Source of the DNA: Candidatus Obscuribacterales bacterium
GTDB lineage: Bacteria; Cyanobacteriota; Vampirovibrionia; Obscuribacterales; Obscuribacteraceae
Assembly (NCBI GenBank): GCA_019752635.1
Contig: JAIELX010000076.1
Coordinates: 33,164-97,163, forward strand
Length of the DNA stretch: 64,000 bases
Direction of reading: 5' to 3'
Part shown: positions 54,266-63,217 of the stretch, piece after piece
How the letters are laid out: each line of letters begins with the position of its first letter
Position numbering within the stretch: position 1 is the stretch's first letter
The notes under the pieces: generated by a model
What the model was told of the DNA's origin: nothing
Seen by the model: only the letters and a program-made list of their open reading frames with translations
The model's database searches: none
Made by a program: the position numbers and the translations under genes

Positions 54266-54952
54266 TTATTTTTTCCCGGGCAGAACTTGCTTGAGCCCGG
54301 AAACTATTCCTCCTGGTTTGTTCTGGAGCAGAAGACTCTGAAGCAACGCGCCTGTTATCGGGTTCGTGTTCTCGCGATGAGGTTGGGGGGCTTCACCGTT
54401 TCGAATTACTGAACCAATGGCGCCAGCGGCAGCTCCGGCTGCGCTCGCGGCTCCGATTCCACCGCCAATTGTCCCGTCTGAAGGCGGGGGAGCAACCGGA
54501 ACTGGTTCTCGCTTAACGTCGTATGCGTGCAATTCGTTCTTCTGAGCCGGCGTCGCTTCGTTACCGTCCTTAGGCGCGTCGTCGACTTTAGGCTTGTCCA
54601 TTGCGTTTCTGTCTTCGTGTGCTTGTACTGGTTTTAAGGCAGCTCGTATCGCGTTTGACAACGCACTTCCTCTGAGGCTTCCACTTTCCGCCTGAACGGA
54701 ACGCAATTCTTGCCCGGTTGTGCAAAGGGCGCCGGAGATGGAGTTTCGATCTACCGGTACGGTACCCAACAACATTGTTCCGTCCGGTCGCAGTTCAAGG
54801 TCCGCAGGGATTTGGCTCTTAATTCCCTTGAGCACGCTGCTGACCGCTTCACTGAACGAACCGTCGTAAAGCTTTGCTGCGGTGAAATCTTCCTTCTCCG
54901 AAATGCTGAATTGTTGATGTTCTGCTTCTTGCTCAAAATGCGAATTATTCAT
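54266..54952 (-). CDS. Hypothetical protein with Gly/Ala hydrophobic segment
   Basis: The 228-residue protein has a charged N-terminal half (FSISEKEDFTAAKLYDGSF), a Pro-rich middle (PVPVAPPPSDG), and one hydrophobic Gly/Ala stretch (GGGIGAASAAGAAAGAIGSV, about 155-175), which could cross a membrane or aggregate. No family recognised. The start ATG 54952 has CTGGAGG upstream. Confidence 0.68.
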   Translation of the reverse strand: MNNSHFEQEAEHQQFSISEKEDFTAAKLYDGSFSEAVSSVLKGIKSQIPADLELRPDGTMLLGTVPVDRNSISGALCTTGQELRSVQAESGSLRGSALSNAIRAALKPVQAHEDRNAMDKPKVDDAPKDGNEATPAQKNELHAYDVKREPVPVAPPPSDGTIGGGIGAASAAGAAAGAIGSVIRNGEAPQPHRENTNPITGALLQSLLLQNKPGGIVSGLKQVLPGKK

Positions 54953-55015
54953 GCCAATACCCTCCAGGTAGCCTCCACGCCGTTCATTTGGCGATGAGAG
55001 AAACTTAGCCGAAGA

Positions 55016-55597
55016 TCATTGAGGGATCGTAAATTTTGACTGTGTAATCAATGCCTCGACGCGTGCTTGAGAAACCGGTGCGTAATCCCAAACATCAACG
55101 CCTACGTTTATCTGTTTACCCTTCACTTGCCACCGCTGATGCACGTGCCCGTGCAACAGCCAGCCCCCGTTGTTATCCGGCTTGTGCTCCGGAAAGCGCC
55201 GATCAGTGTCGGCAGGGTGGAAATAAGGCATGTGACAGCAGAGCACTTCCTCGCCGGCTATCTTAAGCGTAGTATCTTCCGTGACGTCGCAAAAACCCGC
55301 CTGGATGTAGCGCAACGCATAGGCGCGTGAATTGTTATTGCTGCTGTGACAAAGGTCGTGGTTGCCTGCAACCAGGTGAATCTTTCCGTTCAAGAGCGGC
55401 ACCACTTGCTTGACGCGTCGAAAATCGAGAGAGAAGTCGCCGAGAAAGTAAACCTCGTCCTCCGGTTGCACCAAGTCATTCCAGTTCGCGATCAGATCCA
55501 GATCCATCTCTTCGACTGAATCATAGGGCCTGTCGCAATATTGGATTATGTTTTTGTGGCCGAAATGGGTGTCGGCGCTAAACCAGATATTGCTCAT
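55016..55597 (-). CDS. Calcineurin-like metallophosphoesterase
   Basis: ATG 55597 gives 193 residues; the open frame continues to 55648 but family similarity starts at MSNIWFSADTHFGH. Metal ligands are visible in order: D9 and H11 (ADTHFGH), D54 (GDFS), N79-H80 (GNHD), H122 in CHMPYFHP, and H149, H151 and H153 in LHGHVHQ. The small size fits the YfcE or phosphoesterase-of-unknown-substrate group. It should be a bimetal phosphatase in the cytoplasm. It is divergent from nothing nearby and independent of the next gene. Confidence 0.9.
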   Translation of the reverse strand: MSNIWFSADTHFGHKNIIQYCDRPYDSVEEMDLDLIANWNDLVQPEDEVYFLGDFSLDFRRVKQVVPLLNGKIHLVAGNHDLCHSSNNNSRAYALRYIQAGFCDVTEDTTLKIAGEEVLCCHMPYFHPADTDRRFPEHKPDNNGGWLLHGHVHQRWQVKGKQINVGVDVWDYAPVSQARVEALITQSKFTIPQ

Positions 55598-55676
55598 GGT
55601 GCGACAGGCACAGGCCTGTAACCAGCTATACCTGATTGATTTAAGCATGAATGAACTTTTCAGGCTTGCTTGGCAA

Positions 55677-56147
55677 TCAACCTGTTGCCCAAGTCTTATC
55701 CATTGCCTCGATTATCGGAGTACTCTTCATACTCGTAATCTGGTCATTCATAGCCGTTTTTCGAAACAATACCTTCAAAATCTCCGACCGCAGCTTTTGC
55801 ATGTCATATTTTTCCATCGTTATGTATCTATCTGCGCCCAGCACTCCGGCCGCTATTTCGAGTCCGTGACGCACGGAGCGCGCAAAAGTGGAAGTGCGGG
55901 CGCAATAGAACACAAACGGAATCTCTTTTGACTTGGGATGGCGCTTGCATTCTTCAAGGAACGCAAACACGCTCTCATCATATTCAAGGTGCACCGCTGA
56001 GATGATGAGGTTGAAGTTCTGCGATTGCAGCGCGCTGTAGGCTTGGTTTACCGTATCAACAATAGTTATATTGCAGTCAGGCAAACACTCCGCTATGTTT
56101 CGGATATTCTCTTCTTTTTCTTGCAATACAAGGACACGAGCGAGCAT
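55677..56147 (-). CDS. Pseudo-receiver domain protein
   Basis: The 156-residue protein has the receiver fold order (VLVLQEKEENIRNIAE, then strands and helices through IPFVFYCARTS) but lacks the acidic pair and the phospho-acceptor. Where LxxD would be it reads LIISAVHLE, so Ser replaces Asp. The final segment (KYDMQKLRSEILKVLFRK) is typical. Such proteins act by protein contact, as in circadian or ntcA-type pseudo-receivers. Confidence 0.72.
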   Translation of the reverse strand: MLARVLVLQEKEENIRNIAECLPDCNITIVDTVNQAYSALQSQNFNLIISAVHLEYDESVFAFLEECKRHPKSKEIPFVFYCARTSTFARSVRHGLEIAAGVLGADRYITMEKYDMQKLRSEILKVLFRKTAMNDQITSMKSTPIIEAMDKTWATG

Positions 56148-56385
56148 CTAGCACCTCCAGGGAAGCTGTCCGTAGTCAAATAGACAACTTCACATAAGCG
56201 CGGGTTCCCCTAGTACTTGCAAGTATCGAGTTTTCCCGAGTATCGTTCAGGTTCCCCGGGCGGATTTAGAAACTCTGAAGTATTTTGCCAACTCATCTCC
56301 GATTTTGCCATAACGGTTGAACCTTGTTAGTGCAAACCCTCTTGCGGTTGCGATGCTGTGCTCGGCGGGATGCGTTGACCGAATA

Positions 56386-57681
56386 CTATCGGGTCGGTTG
56401 GCGTTGTCGAGCGTGCGAAAGTATTGCAACCGCTGCCTTCCTGGCTGAGTCAACTGCTGCATCGGCCAGCAAATGCGATGTTCCGACCCAGTCTCCGCAG
56501 AAGAAAATATTTGGATAGGCACCGCCTGCGGCGACATCTGCTAAGCCATTGCTCCCGGCATCGACGGCGCGAGCTGTGCCGTAACTTGCCACCATGTTTG
56601 GCAGGAACCTTTTGGAGACCACAAACTGATCCCAGCCTGGCTGAACACTATCGAGCAACCCCAGGAGTCGCAGTTGATGTTGTTCTGTCCCGCTTTCTCC
56701 CGGGGGCAGATAAATTGCGGCATGGATTACTGCTTGATCGCCATCGGCAAGTCGAGCGGCAGATGAATGAACAGAGTAGTACAGAGGTTCGTCGATGCCC
56801 AGGGCGAAAGTATTATCCTTCTCCGGCAATTTGCTCAGACAAACGTCCAGGCAAGCCACAGTGCATGGACGTTTGTTTTTCAAACGATCAAGGGTGGAAG
56901 ATTTTGGCAACACCGCGCCAGCACCATCTGGCGGTATCGCCAGTACTACCGCATCGAATCGCTCGACTAGTCCATTGATATGGACGTCAACGCCGGTTTC
57001 GTCGGGGCTGATAGATTCGATCAATGTTTCCAGTCTTACATCAATCGCATCTTTGCTCAGTTTGTAGATAGCATCAACAATCGTTTGCCAGCCGTGATCC
57101 AGATAGACCACACCGCGCAAAGCAAGGGCCAGTTGGCGAATGGCCGCTCCGGCGGACATTTCATCGGGAATATTGGCATAAGTTGATAGCCTCACCAGCG
57201 CTTCGATCACTTCTCGAACGCGCTTGTGGTGCGTATTGCCGCTCAGCCACCGTGACAGGGGCATTCCTGCGAGTTCTGCCGTTGAGATTGCGCTTATTCT
57301 TGTAACGAGCGAAACAAGTTCAACTTTTTCAGTAACGGAAAGGACTTTGGTGCTGACAAGGGTTGCCATGCTGAGCGGCAAATCGAACAAGATGCTTTCT
57401 GCCAGCGCAAATGCCCTTTTGAATTTTGGCGACGGACCGTGTGACAGGCTGATGTTCGATTCGCGCAGATATTGATAGAGGGCGCCGCTCTTATACAGGG
57501 CGTGTGGCCCCTGATTCAAATAGAAACCGTCTTTTAGCAGTGTTGTGGCGCGTCCACCGACGGTTCCGGATCGTTCGATCAACGTTACGTGCTGATCTGC
57601 TTTCACGAGCTCAGCTGCGGCGGTCAGTCCCGCCAATCCGGCGCCGACTACTGCAATTCTCTGTGGTGTGAAAGATTCCAT
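56386..57681 (-). CDS. FAD-dependent amine-oxidase/protoporphyrinogen-oxidase-family enzyme
   Basis: The 431-residue flavoprotein has the Rossmann FAD motif VVGAGLAGLTAAAEL (11-25) followed by ERSGTVGGRATT and the GGxR turn. GFYLNQGPHALY is the family's next strand. The C-terminus has the second FAD motif NIFFCGDWVGTSHLLADAAVDSARKAA. It may be a carotenoid, porphyrin or amine oxidase; the lack of a longer substrate domain prevents choice. No biosynthetic partner lies beside it. Confidence 0.85.
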   Translation of the reverse strand: MESFTPQRIAVVGAGLAGLTAAAELVKADQHVTLIERSGTVGGRATTLLKDGFYLNQGPHALYKSGALYQYLRESNISLSHGPSPKFKRAFALAESILFDLPLSMATLVSTKVLSVTEKVELVSLVTRISAISTAELAGMPLSRWLSGNTHHKRVREVIEALVRLSTYANIPDEMSAGAAIRQLALALRGVVYLDHGWQTIVDAIYKLSKDAIDVRLETLIESISPDETGVDVHINGLVERFDAVVLAIPPDGAGAVLPKSSTLDRLKNKRPCTVACLDVCLSKLPEKDNTFALGIDEPLYYSVHSSAARLADGDQAVIHAAIYLPPGESGTEQHQLRLLGLLDSVQPGWDQFVVSKRFLPNMVASYGTARAVDAGSNGLADVAAGGAYPNIFFCGDWVGTSHLLADAAVDSARKAAVAILSHARQRQPTR

Positions 57682-57897
57682 GTCGGTCTCGCCGGAGTTT
57701 AGGATGCAATATTAAACCATGGGCTTTCGAGCGTCGTTCCTGTATATGCAGGACTGCCTGCAGAGGATATGGCGCGAAGGCTTCGTTCATCCGTCCAAGT
57801 GTCCTTCACACTTTACTTGCGGCGTTTGTGCGTTATTGAATCCCGCGCACGATGGTAAAGTTCTGTGTAAAATGAAGGAGCACCAACCGAGCGAACC

Positions 57898-58749
57898 ATG
57901 GGAATAAACCTTCACATCAGTACGATTCGAGATGGCACTATCAAGTCTACAGTGCAGTACTTGTCGGGAGAGCGATCGAATGGCACTTTGAGTCTGTCTT
58001 TTGGGCGAAGCAACCCTCCGGCGCAGATTCACTTTATCGACGGAGATCCCGTTGCGGCAATGTTCGGGAGGCTCAAGGGCGCAGTTGTATTCGATTTGCT
58101 GTTTTGTCAGGAGCAGTCTATTACCGAAATTGAATTTGCGCCTTCGACCGTTTCCAGTTGGAGAGATGGTTGCGACAGATCCGTATTGCTCGATACCGAG
58201 AATTTGAATCAGATTTTAAAGAGTCAATCTGAGGCTGTTGCTTCGTGTGAGGCTCGCCCGTTCATATATGGACCGCTCTTGGTGCAGACTGCAGAAGGTG
58301 AGCCGGTCGGGTCGGTGCTAAAAGTAATTTACGAGTTTGAAAACTATCAAGCGCTACTAGAGTCTGTGGATTCCACCGATGATGATCGTTATGCTCCGTT
58401 AATGCAGTGTTCTTTGATTCGCCGGGCGCTCGACGCAGGGGTGATGACATATAAGACTCCGTTGGTATCACTGAAGTATCTGAGGAACCTTCTCAACTTT
58501 GTACAACCGTTGGAAAGTAATGAAGCTGAAAATCTGAAAGGCTACATGCGCGCGTTGCTGCCGCATCCGCGTGCTACGCGCGTTCCCCTTGAGCGCTTCT
58601 ATGCTTTTGCAGGCGCAGTTGAAGCCATAGCTTACAGGCGTGGCGATGCGGCCGGAGATGAAGCAAAGAAATTTATCTACAAGTGCATTCGCAGCGCTGC
58701 CGATGAAGGCACGAAAACTCGCGCCGGGTATAACGACGCCGACGACTAA
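57898..58749 (+). CDS. PATAN/DUF4388 domain protein
   Basis: The 283-residue protein begins with a domain reading VQYLSGERSNGTLSLSFG, then QIHFIDGDPVAAMFGRLKG, the pattern T-G-x-L-x-(V/L)-x-F, I-x-F-x-x-G-x-x-V-x-A that defines PATAN (DUF4388), named from cyanobacterial PatA. The rest is helical, with Arg/Glu/Ala segments. PATAN proteins in cyanobacteria act in signalling for taxis, pili or development. It is the first gene of the plus-strand cluster ending with the secreted repeat protein. Confidence 0.75.
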   Translation: MGINLHISTIRDGTIKSTVQYLSGERSNGTLSLSFGRSNPPAQIHFIDGDPVAAMFGRLKGAVVFDLLFCQEQSITEIEFAPSTVSSWRDGCDRSVLLDTENLNQILKSQSEAVASCEARPFIYGPLLVQTAEGEPVGSVLKVIYEFENYQALLESVDSTDDDRYAPLMQCSLIRRALDAGVMTYKTPLVSLKYLRNLLNFVQPLESNEAENLKGYMRALLPHPRATRVPLERFYAFAGAVEAIAYRRGDAAGDEAKKFIYKCIRSAADEGTKTRAGYNDADD

Positions 58750-58818
58750 AGCAAAGCGGACAGCACTGTTGGGGACCCTAATTGAAGTGTTAGGGGCCAC
58801 CCGTTAATAATCTTCTCT

Positions 58819-59982
58819 GTGGGGTCTTTGGAAGCTGCTGTGAAACTATTTCGTATCTTTTGGTGCCTTGCTTTCGTATTTTCAGTTGTTCAGCCCGCTT
58901 TCAGTAAGGATGACGTGCGGCTCACTGAAGCTCAGGGGGACGTTTACAAGCGTGGCTTTGTCGACTGGGAGCGGGAAGTTTGGTCTGAACCCGTGCCTGC
59001 TCGTCAAGGCGATATGTTGCATGAAGGAATGCAAATCGGGACGGGCGAACACTCTCGAGCTCAGATCACCTGGCCGAAAGTTACTACGCGCGTTTGGTCC
59101 AATTCCGTCTACGCCATTGCGCCCAATCAGCGCCTTGTCTATCTCCTCGGCGGAGAAATGTTGTATCAGTTGGACAAAAAGCGCAAGAGAAATTCCGAAT
59201 ACTATGTTTGGACAAAACTGATTCAGGCTCGTATGCGCGGCACAACCGTGCTGTTTCAGTCCAGCGGAAACACTACCAGAATGACTGTTCTGGAGGGATG
59301 CGCCGAAGTTCTCAATCGGCTTGATAGAAGCGTGATTCGTGTAAAACCCGGAGCAGTAGTTGAAGTTACCGAGAAGCAAGTAACAGGCAGCTTGCCTGGT
59401 GGAAGCAATTCCACCGCAGGTTCTAATGACGGCGAGTCGCCGTCTATTGCTACTGGATCAGGCATTCAAATCTTTGATACTGCTTCGACCACCACTTCCT
59501 TATACAAGGCCGATAGTATTGCGCTGCTGAGCAATTCCCTGATTTCTAACTTTACCGGCCCGCTAAAGAGTCTTTCTCTTGTGCAGGATGCACTGGGGGC
59601 AATGGGAACCGCGGGGGTACCAGCCCTGTCTTCCATAGCCGAAATTGTGGCGGTCCCTAAGAAGCTCAGTTACAGTCTGGGTCCGCAGGTTGGAACGGCG
59701 ATTCCTTTGCCACCGGCATTAATCTCAGAGTTTCCGCCGCAAGGAATTAGTGCGGTGGCGCCGGTGGCACCATTTGACCTAAGTGGAAGCAGCAAGCAAG
59801 TTGGACAGTTGTCCGGCGGTATTGGAACCGGTGCCGCTGTGCTTCAATCTGGAACGCTAAATACAGGTGCCGCCGGTATGGGCCAGTCGCTGACTCCAAG
59901 CGCAGCTGCAGGAGTCGGATTCCCTGCTCAAATTCTCAATACAACCGGAGTGGGCGGCACACTCAACTCGCTTGTTCATTAA
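58819..59982 (+). CDS. FecR-domain envelope protein
   Basis: The protein is 387 residues from GTG 58819, or about 380 from GTG 58840, which has GGAAG 5 bases upstream. An N-terminal signal or anchor reads FRIFWCLAFVFSVVQPAFS. A FecR-like beta domain (about 35-175) follows: DMLHEGMQIGTGEHSRAQI, RVYLLGGEMLYQL-like, and the tail QARMRGTTVLFQSSG and MTVLEGCAEVLN. The C-terminal half is Ser/Thr/Gly/Ala-rich and probably extended (GGSNSTAGSNDGE). FecR domains sense outer-membrane or envelope state. The gene is 55 bases before a CHASE2 kinase. Confidence 0.82.
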   Translation: MGSLEAAVKLFRIFWCLAFVFSVVQPAFSKDDVRLTEAQGDVYKRGFVDWEREVWSEPVPARQGDMLHEGMQIGTGEHSRAQITWPKVTTRVWSNSVYAIAPNQRLVYLLGGEMLYQLDKKRKRNSEYYVWTKLIQARMRGTTVLFQSSGNTTRMTVLEGCAEVLNRLDRSVIRVKPGAVVEVTEKQVTGSLPGGSNSTAGSNDGESPSIATGSGIQIFDTASTTTSLYKADSIALLSNSLISNFTGPLKSLSLVQDALGAMGTAGVPALSSIAEIVAVPKKLSYSLGPQVGTAIPLPPALISEFPPQGISAVAPVAPFDLSGSSKQVGQLSGGIGTGAAVLQSGTLNTGAAGMGQSLTPSAAAGVGFPAQILNTTGVGGTLNSLVH

Positions 59983-60036
59983 GTCACTTGGTCCATAAGT
60001 AAGCATAGAAAAAATAGAAAAAGAGGATCTAGCCGC

Positions 60037-62373
60037 GTGACTATTCCGCTCTTCTTTCGTAACTTCATCGATTCAGGCACGCGCCGCGGCAAGACCGCAT
60101 TCTTCCTCTATGTCTGCATTGTTATAGCCGCCGGCAGTGTGCTCACCTTCTCCGGAATCATGCGAAGGGCAGAGCTACAAACAATAGACCGGCGATTCGA
60201 GTTGCGCAGTTGGTTCCGATGGAACGCTGAATCGAGCCGCAGATTGGCGTTTGCAAATCTAGTCGATTATCACCGTGAGCATGAAATTCCACTTAGATGG
60301 TGGGCGTGGGATTATACGCTTAGCTGGCTGATTGAGCCGAATCAAACGCGCGCTCTTTCTAAGATTGTGATATTCAATCACCTCTTGGAGGATGAACCGC
60401 CTGTGGAGGCAATTAAAGAGAACCCCTGGCTGGCTCCTTTAGCAAAGTATCCTATCTCGCGGGCATCTCTTGCTTCCATTGTCGAGTTTCTTGCTCGCTC
60501 GGGCGCTCGCCTGATCATCCTGGATAATGATTTTCCGCAGTACTCTGAACATGACGCGATTTTGGCAAAAACGATTCACAATTGTTCAAGTGGCAAGTTT
60601 GGCGGGCGCAAAGTACCAATTCTTATCGCAGGTACCGTTGTTCATCGGACCGCTGGTAATGCCATTCAAGTGAACTTTGCGCCACCGGCTCCGGGGGTAT
60701 TGGGTGAACTTGGGAAACTTGAGCCGGGCGAGGACTTGACCGCGAAATACGTCGGCAACGTGAACATGGTTATGGATGAGGACCAGATAGTTCGGCGCTG
60801 CCTTTGTACCAGACTTGGTTTGGACGGTCCCGACGTGCCTTCCATTGCCATGAAAAGCTTGACTGCCCTTGGCCAGGCTCTACCACAGAGCTTGCCGGCA
60901 GTGATGGATATAGACTTCATTGGTCCACCGAATTCAGATCAATTTCCCGTGCGCCCTTTCACCTATCTGTTTGATCCGGCGCTTAAAGCTCGCATCGCCG
61001 GAAGTGCCACCAATGATGTTTGCGTGAAAGATTCAATAGTCATTCTTGGCGACGGAGTGACGGATGTTTTCGCGACTCCGTACACCAATGCAGGCGTAAA
61101 CTTGCGCAGCGGGTCTGAGATTATTGCGCAGTCTGTTGACACAATTGCGCGGCGCAGCTGGCCTCAAAGGCTTGATGACATGGCGTCGCTGTTCTATCTT
61201 GCGGCAAGCGGCGTGGTCGGGGCCTCACTCTGGTGCTTCCGCCGGCTCATTTGGACCGGCCGCCAGTCCTCACTTCGAGCTCACGCCTTGATGATTGGCG
61301 TCGATCTGGCATTCTATTGCGCTACGATCGCGCTTTCATTTGGCGCAGCTTGTATGCTTTTTTCCTACGCAGGATTGATAGCACCTCTAGTGGTGCCGAT
61401 AATCGCTTTGACTATCGCCGCTTTGGCCACGGCGCTGTGGGAAAGAGAGGCGGAAACGGCCTACTTGCTCAAAGAACAGTTGAGGCAGATGGAAGAAAAC
61501 TTTCGCCTCGAGCAGGTCAATCATCAAGTTGAGTTGAGAGCAAGCGCCGCCGAGGCCCGGACACGACAGATTGCCCAAGCTGAGGGCATGCGGAAGGACT
61601 TTGTGCGCAAAATCAATCACGACTTGAAGGCGCCTGTCACTGTAATGAGTTGGACTCTGGCAAAGTGGAACAAAGAAGGACTGCATTGCAATTCTGCAAA
61701 TGAAAAACTCGAACGCATGGTGCGCACTTGCGATCGCCTGGTCGGTTTGCTTCATGAACTGGGGAACAACTATGATCGCGCTGAAGAGATTGCCGCGGAC
61801 GAGCATCAGTCGTGTGAGTTGAGCACTCTGATTCGCGATTGCATTTCAATGGCCCAACCGCTTGCGGAGTCAAAGGGAGGAAAGATTGAGTTGATTGTGC
61901 CGTCGCGCCGCTTTTGGGTTTCGGCGAACCAGTTGGAGCTGTCTCGAGTGTTTGACAATTTGATTCGAAATGCACTCGTGCATAATCCCGATGGTACCCG
62001 CGTCTGCGTTGAAATCCGCTCTCAAGCGCACCGGCATCAAGTCAGTATTTCCGATCAAGGGACCGGAATTGAAAGTGACCGGTTGGATTCGCTTTTTGAA
62101 CGAAGCAGGAATGAAGAGGGAAGAGAGCGTCTTGGATTGGCTATAGTGCGTGGGTTCGTTGAAAAGTCCGGTGGAACTATTACGGTCGCAAGCGAACGAA
62201 GTTGCGGCACAACTTTTACCGTGACGCTCCCGTCACTAGATCTAGTGGCAGGAGGCGATACCTTTGACACTGGTTGCGAAGATCCGCAAACGGTGTCAAG
62301 TGCCACGCAAGCTGAGCCGTTCAGTGAAAACGGAGGCGAAGCAGTGCGGCTCAAGCAAAGATTGTCGGCGTAA
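60037..62373 (+). CDS. CHASE2-domain sensor histidine kinase
   Basis: The 778-residue kinase starts with GTG 60037. One membrane helix (FFLYVCIVIAAGSVLTF, about 22-38) leads into a large periplasmic CHASE2 domain (about 45-365: RAELQTIDRRFELR, then LIILDNDFPQYSEHDA). Three membrane helices follow (about 385-465, ending ALTIAALATALWEREAE), then a coiled-coil linker. The phospho-acceptor is H528 in RKINHDLKAPVT, followed by HATPase motifs NLIRNALVHN, DQGTGIE and RLGLAIVRGF. The partner response regulator gene starts 50 bases later. It is a probable sensor for the FecR-domain neighbour. Confidence 0.92.
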   Translation: MTIPLFFRNFIDSGTRRGKTAFFLYVCIVIAAGSVLTFSGIMRRAELQTIDRRFELRSWFRWNAESSRRLAFANLVDYHREHEIPLRWWAWDYTLSWLIEPNQTRALSKIVIFNHLLEDEPPVEAIKENPWLAPLAKYPISRASLASIVEFLARSGARLIILDNDFPQYSEHDAILAKTIHNCSSGKFGGRKVPILIAGTVVHRTAGNAIQVNFAPPAPGVLGELGKLEPGEDLTAKYVGNVNMVMDEDQIVRRCLCTRLGLDGPDVPSIAMKSLTALGQALPQSLPAVMDIDFIGPPNSDQFPVRPFTYLFDPALKARIAGSATNDVCVKDSIVILGDGVTDVFATPYTNAGVNLRSGSEIIAQSVDTIARRSWPQRLDDMASLFYLAASGVVGASLWCFRRLIWTGRQSSLRAHALMIGVDLAFYCATIALSFGAACMLFSYAGLIAPLVVPIIALTIAALATALWEREAETAYLLKEQLRQMEENFRLEQVNHQVELRASAAEARTRQIAQAEGMRKDFVRKINHDLKAPVTVMSWTLAKWNKEGLHCNSANEKLERMVRTCDRLVGLLHELGNNYDRAEEIAADEHQSCELSTLIRDCISMAQPLAESKGGKIELIVPSRRFWVSANQLELSRVFDNLIRNALVHNPDGTRVCVEIRSQAHRHQVSISDQGTGIESDRLDSLFERSRNEEGRERLGLAIVRGFVEKSGGTITVASERSCGTTFTVTLPSLDLVAGGDTFDTGCEDPQTVSSATQAEPFSENGGEAVRLKQRLSA

Positions 62374-62422
62374 TTACGGAAACCAGAAGGGGGCAAAGTC
62401 GCCGGGCGACTTTGAAGACACT

Positions 62423-63121
62423 ATGAAACGAATCATCCTCGTCGAGGACGACATGGATTTCGCTGAAATTCTCAAGGAAGAACTCGAGGACGACAATCAA
62501 GTCAAGGTTGTCGCCATGCTCCATAGTGAGCAGGAGGCGCGGGATTATTTTGCGATAAACGGATTGGCGGGTATTGATTGCGCGCTAGTGGACCTTGTTT
62601 TGCCGGGGATTCCCGGCGCGCGCAGCGCTAATTCTATGGTCGGGTTGAACATTGTGCATTCGTTAAGGCAGGAACTTGATTTTTCAGGACTAATAATTGT
62701 TTTGACAAATTCCAGATTGTTGGAGGATGGCGAACGCGCCTTGTCAGCTGGATGTGATGGCTATTTGTGCAAGCATGCTCAAATGTCTGAGATACCGTCC
62801 ATGGTGCTCGAATTGAAACTTGCCTTACGAGGAAGTGTGGTTCTCGTCTCTCGCGAAATGCGGCATGTGTTCATTCGCGATGAACTATCGGCCAAAGAAG
62901 CCCGTTTGATGGAACTGATCAACGGCGGGGCTACATGGGCTGAAGTGGCAACACAACTTGGTTACAAGACTTCTAAAGCTGCGGCGACAATCGGGTATCG
63001 TATTTTCGACAAGCTCTTGACTCCGGCAGAAAATGCACAGCTTTCTGAGGATAAAGAGGTAAAGCGCAAAAGGGCATTAGAAAAATGGCGGGCTCGCTAT
63101 CAGTTTGCCACTGTGCGCTAA
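62423..63121 (+). CDS. Response regulator with helical output domain
   Basis: ATG 62423 gives 232 residues; the longer frame from 62264 overlaps the kinase. The receiver domain (1-125) has D9-D10, D57 (CALVDLVLP), T95 (VLTNS) and K117 (LCKHA). The output domain (about 150-232) reads LSAKEARLMELINGGATWAEVATQLGY, the helix-turn-helix of a sigma-4 or LuxR type, but TSKAAATIGYRIFDKLL replaces the usual LuxR ending. It probably controls genes such as the secreted repeat gene 96 bases downstream. Confidence 0.9.
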   Translation: MKRIILVEDDMDFAEILKEELEDDNQVKVVAMLHSEQEARDYFAINGLAGIDCALVDLVLPGIPGARSANSMVGLNIVHSLRQELDFSGLIIVLTNSRLLEDGERALSAGCDGYLCKHAQMSEIPSMVLELKLALRGSVVLVSREMRHVFIRDELSAKEARLMELINGGATWAEVATQLGYKTSKAAATIGYRIFDKLLTPAENAQLSEDKEVKRKRALEKWRARYQFATVR

Positions 63122-63217
63122 AACTTGTGAAGGCGAAGACGTCAAGTACAATTGCTTTGTTTCTCTTCCCGCTGCCATATTGAGATAACCAACTCAACTG
63201 AGCCTGTAGGAGAATTT

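Noticed and set aside
58776..58795. Hairpin CCCTAA/TTAGGG between the PATAN and FecR genes
   Set aside because: Only six base pairs with no T-run; the short gap fits read-through, so I did not list it as a terminator.
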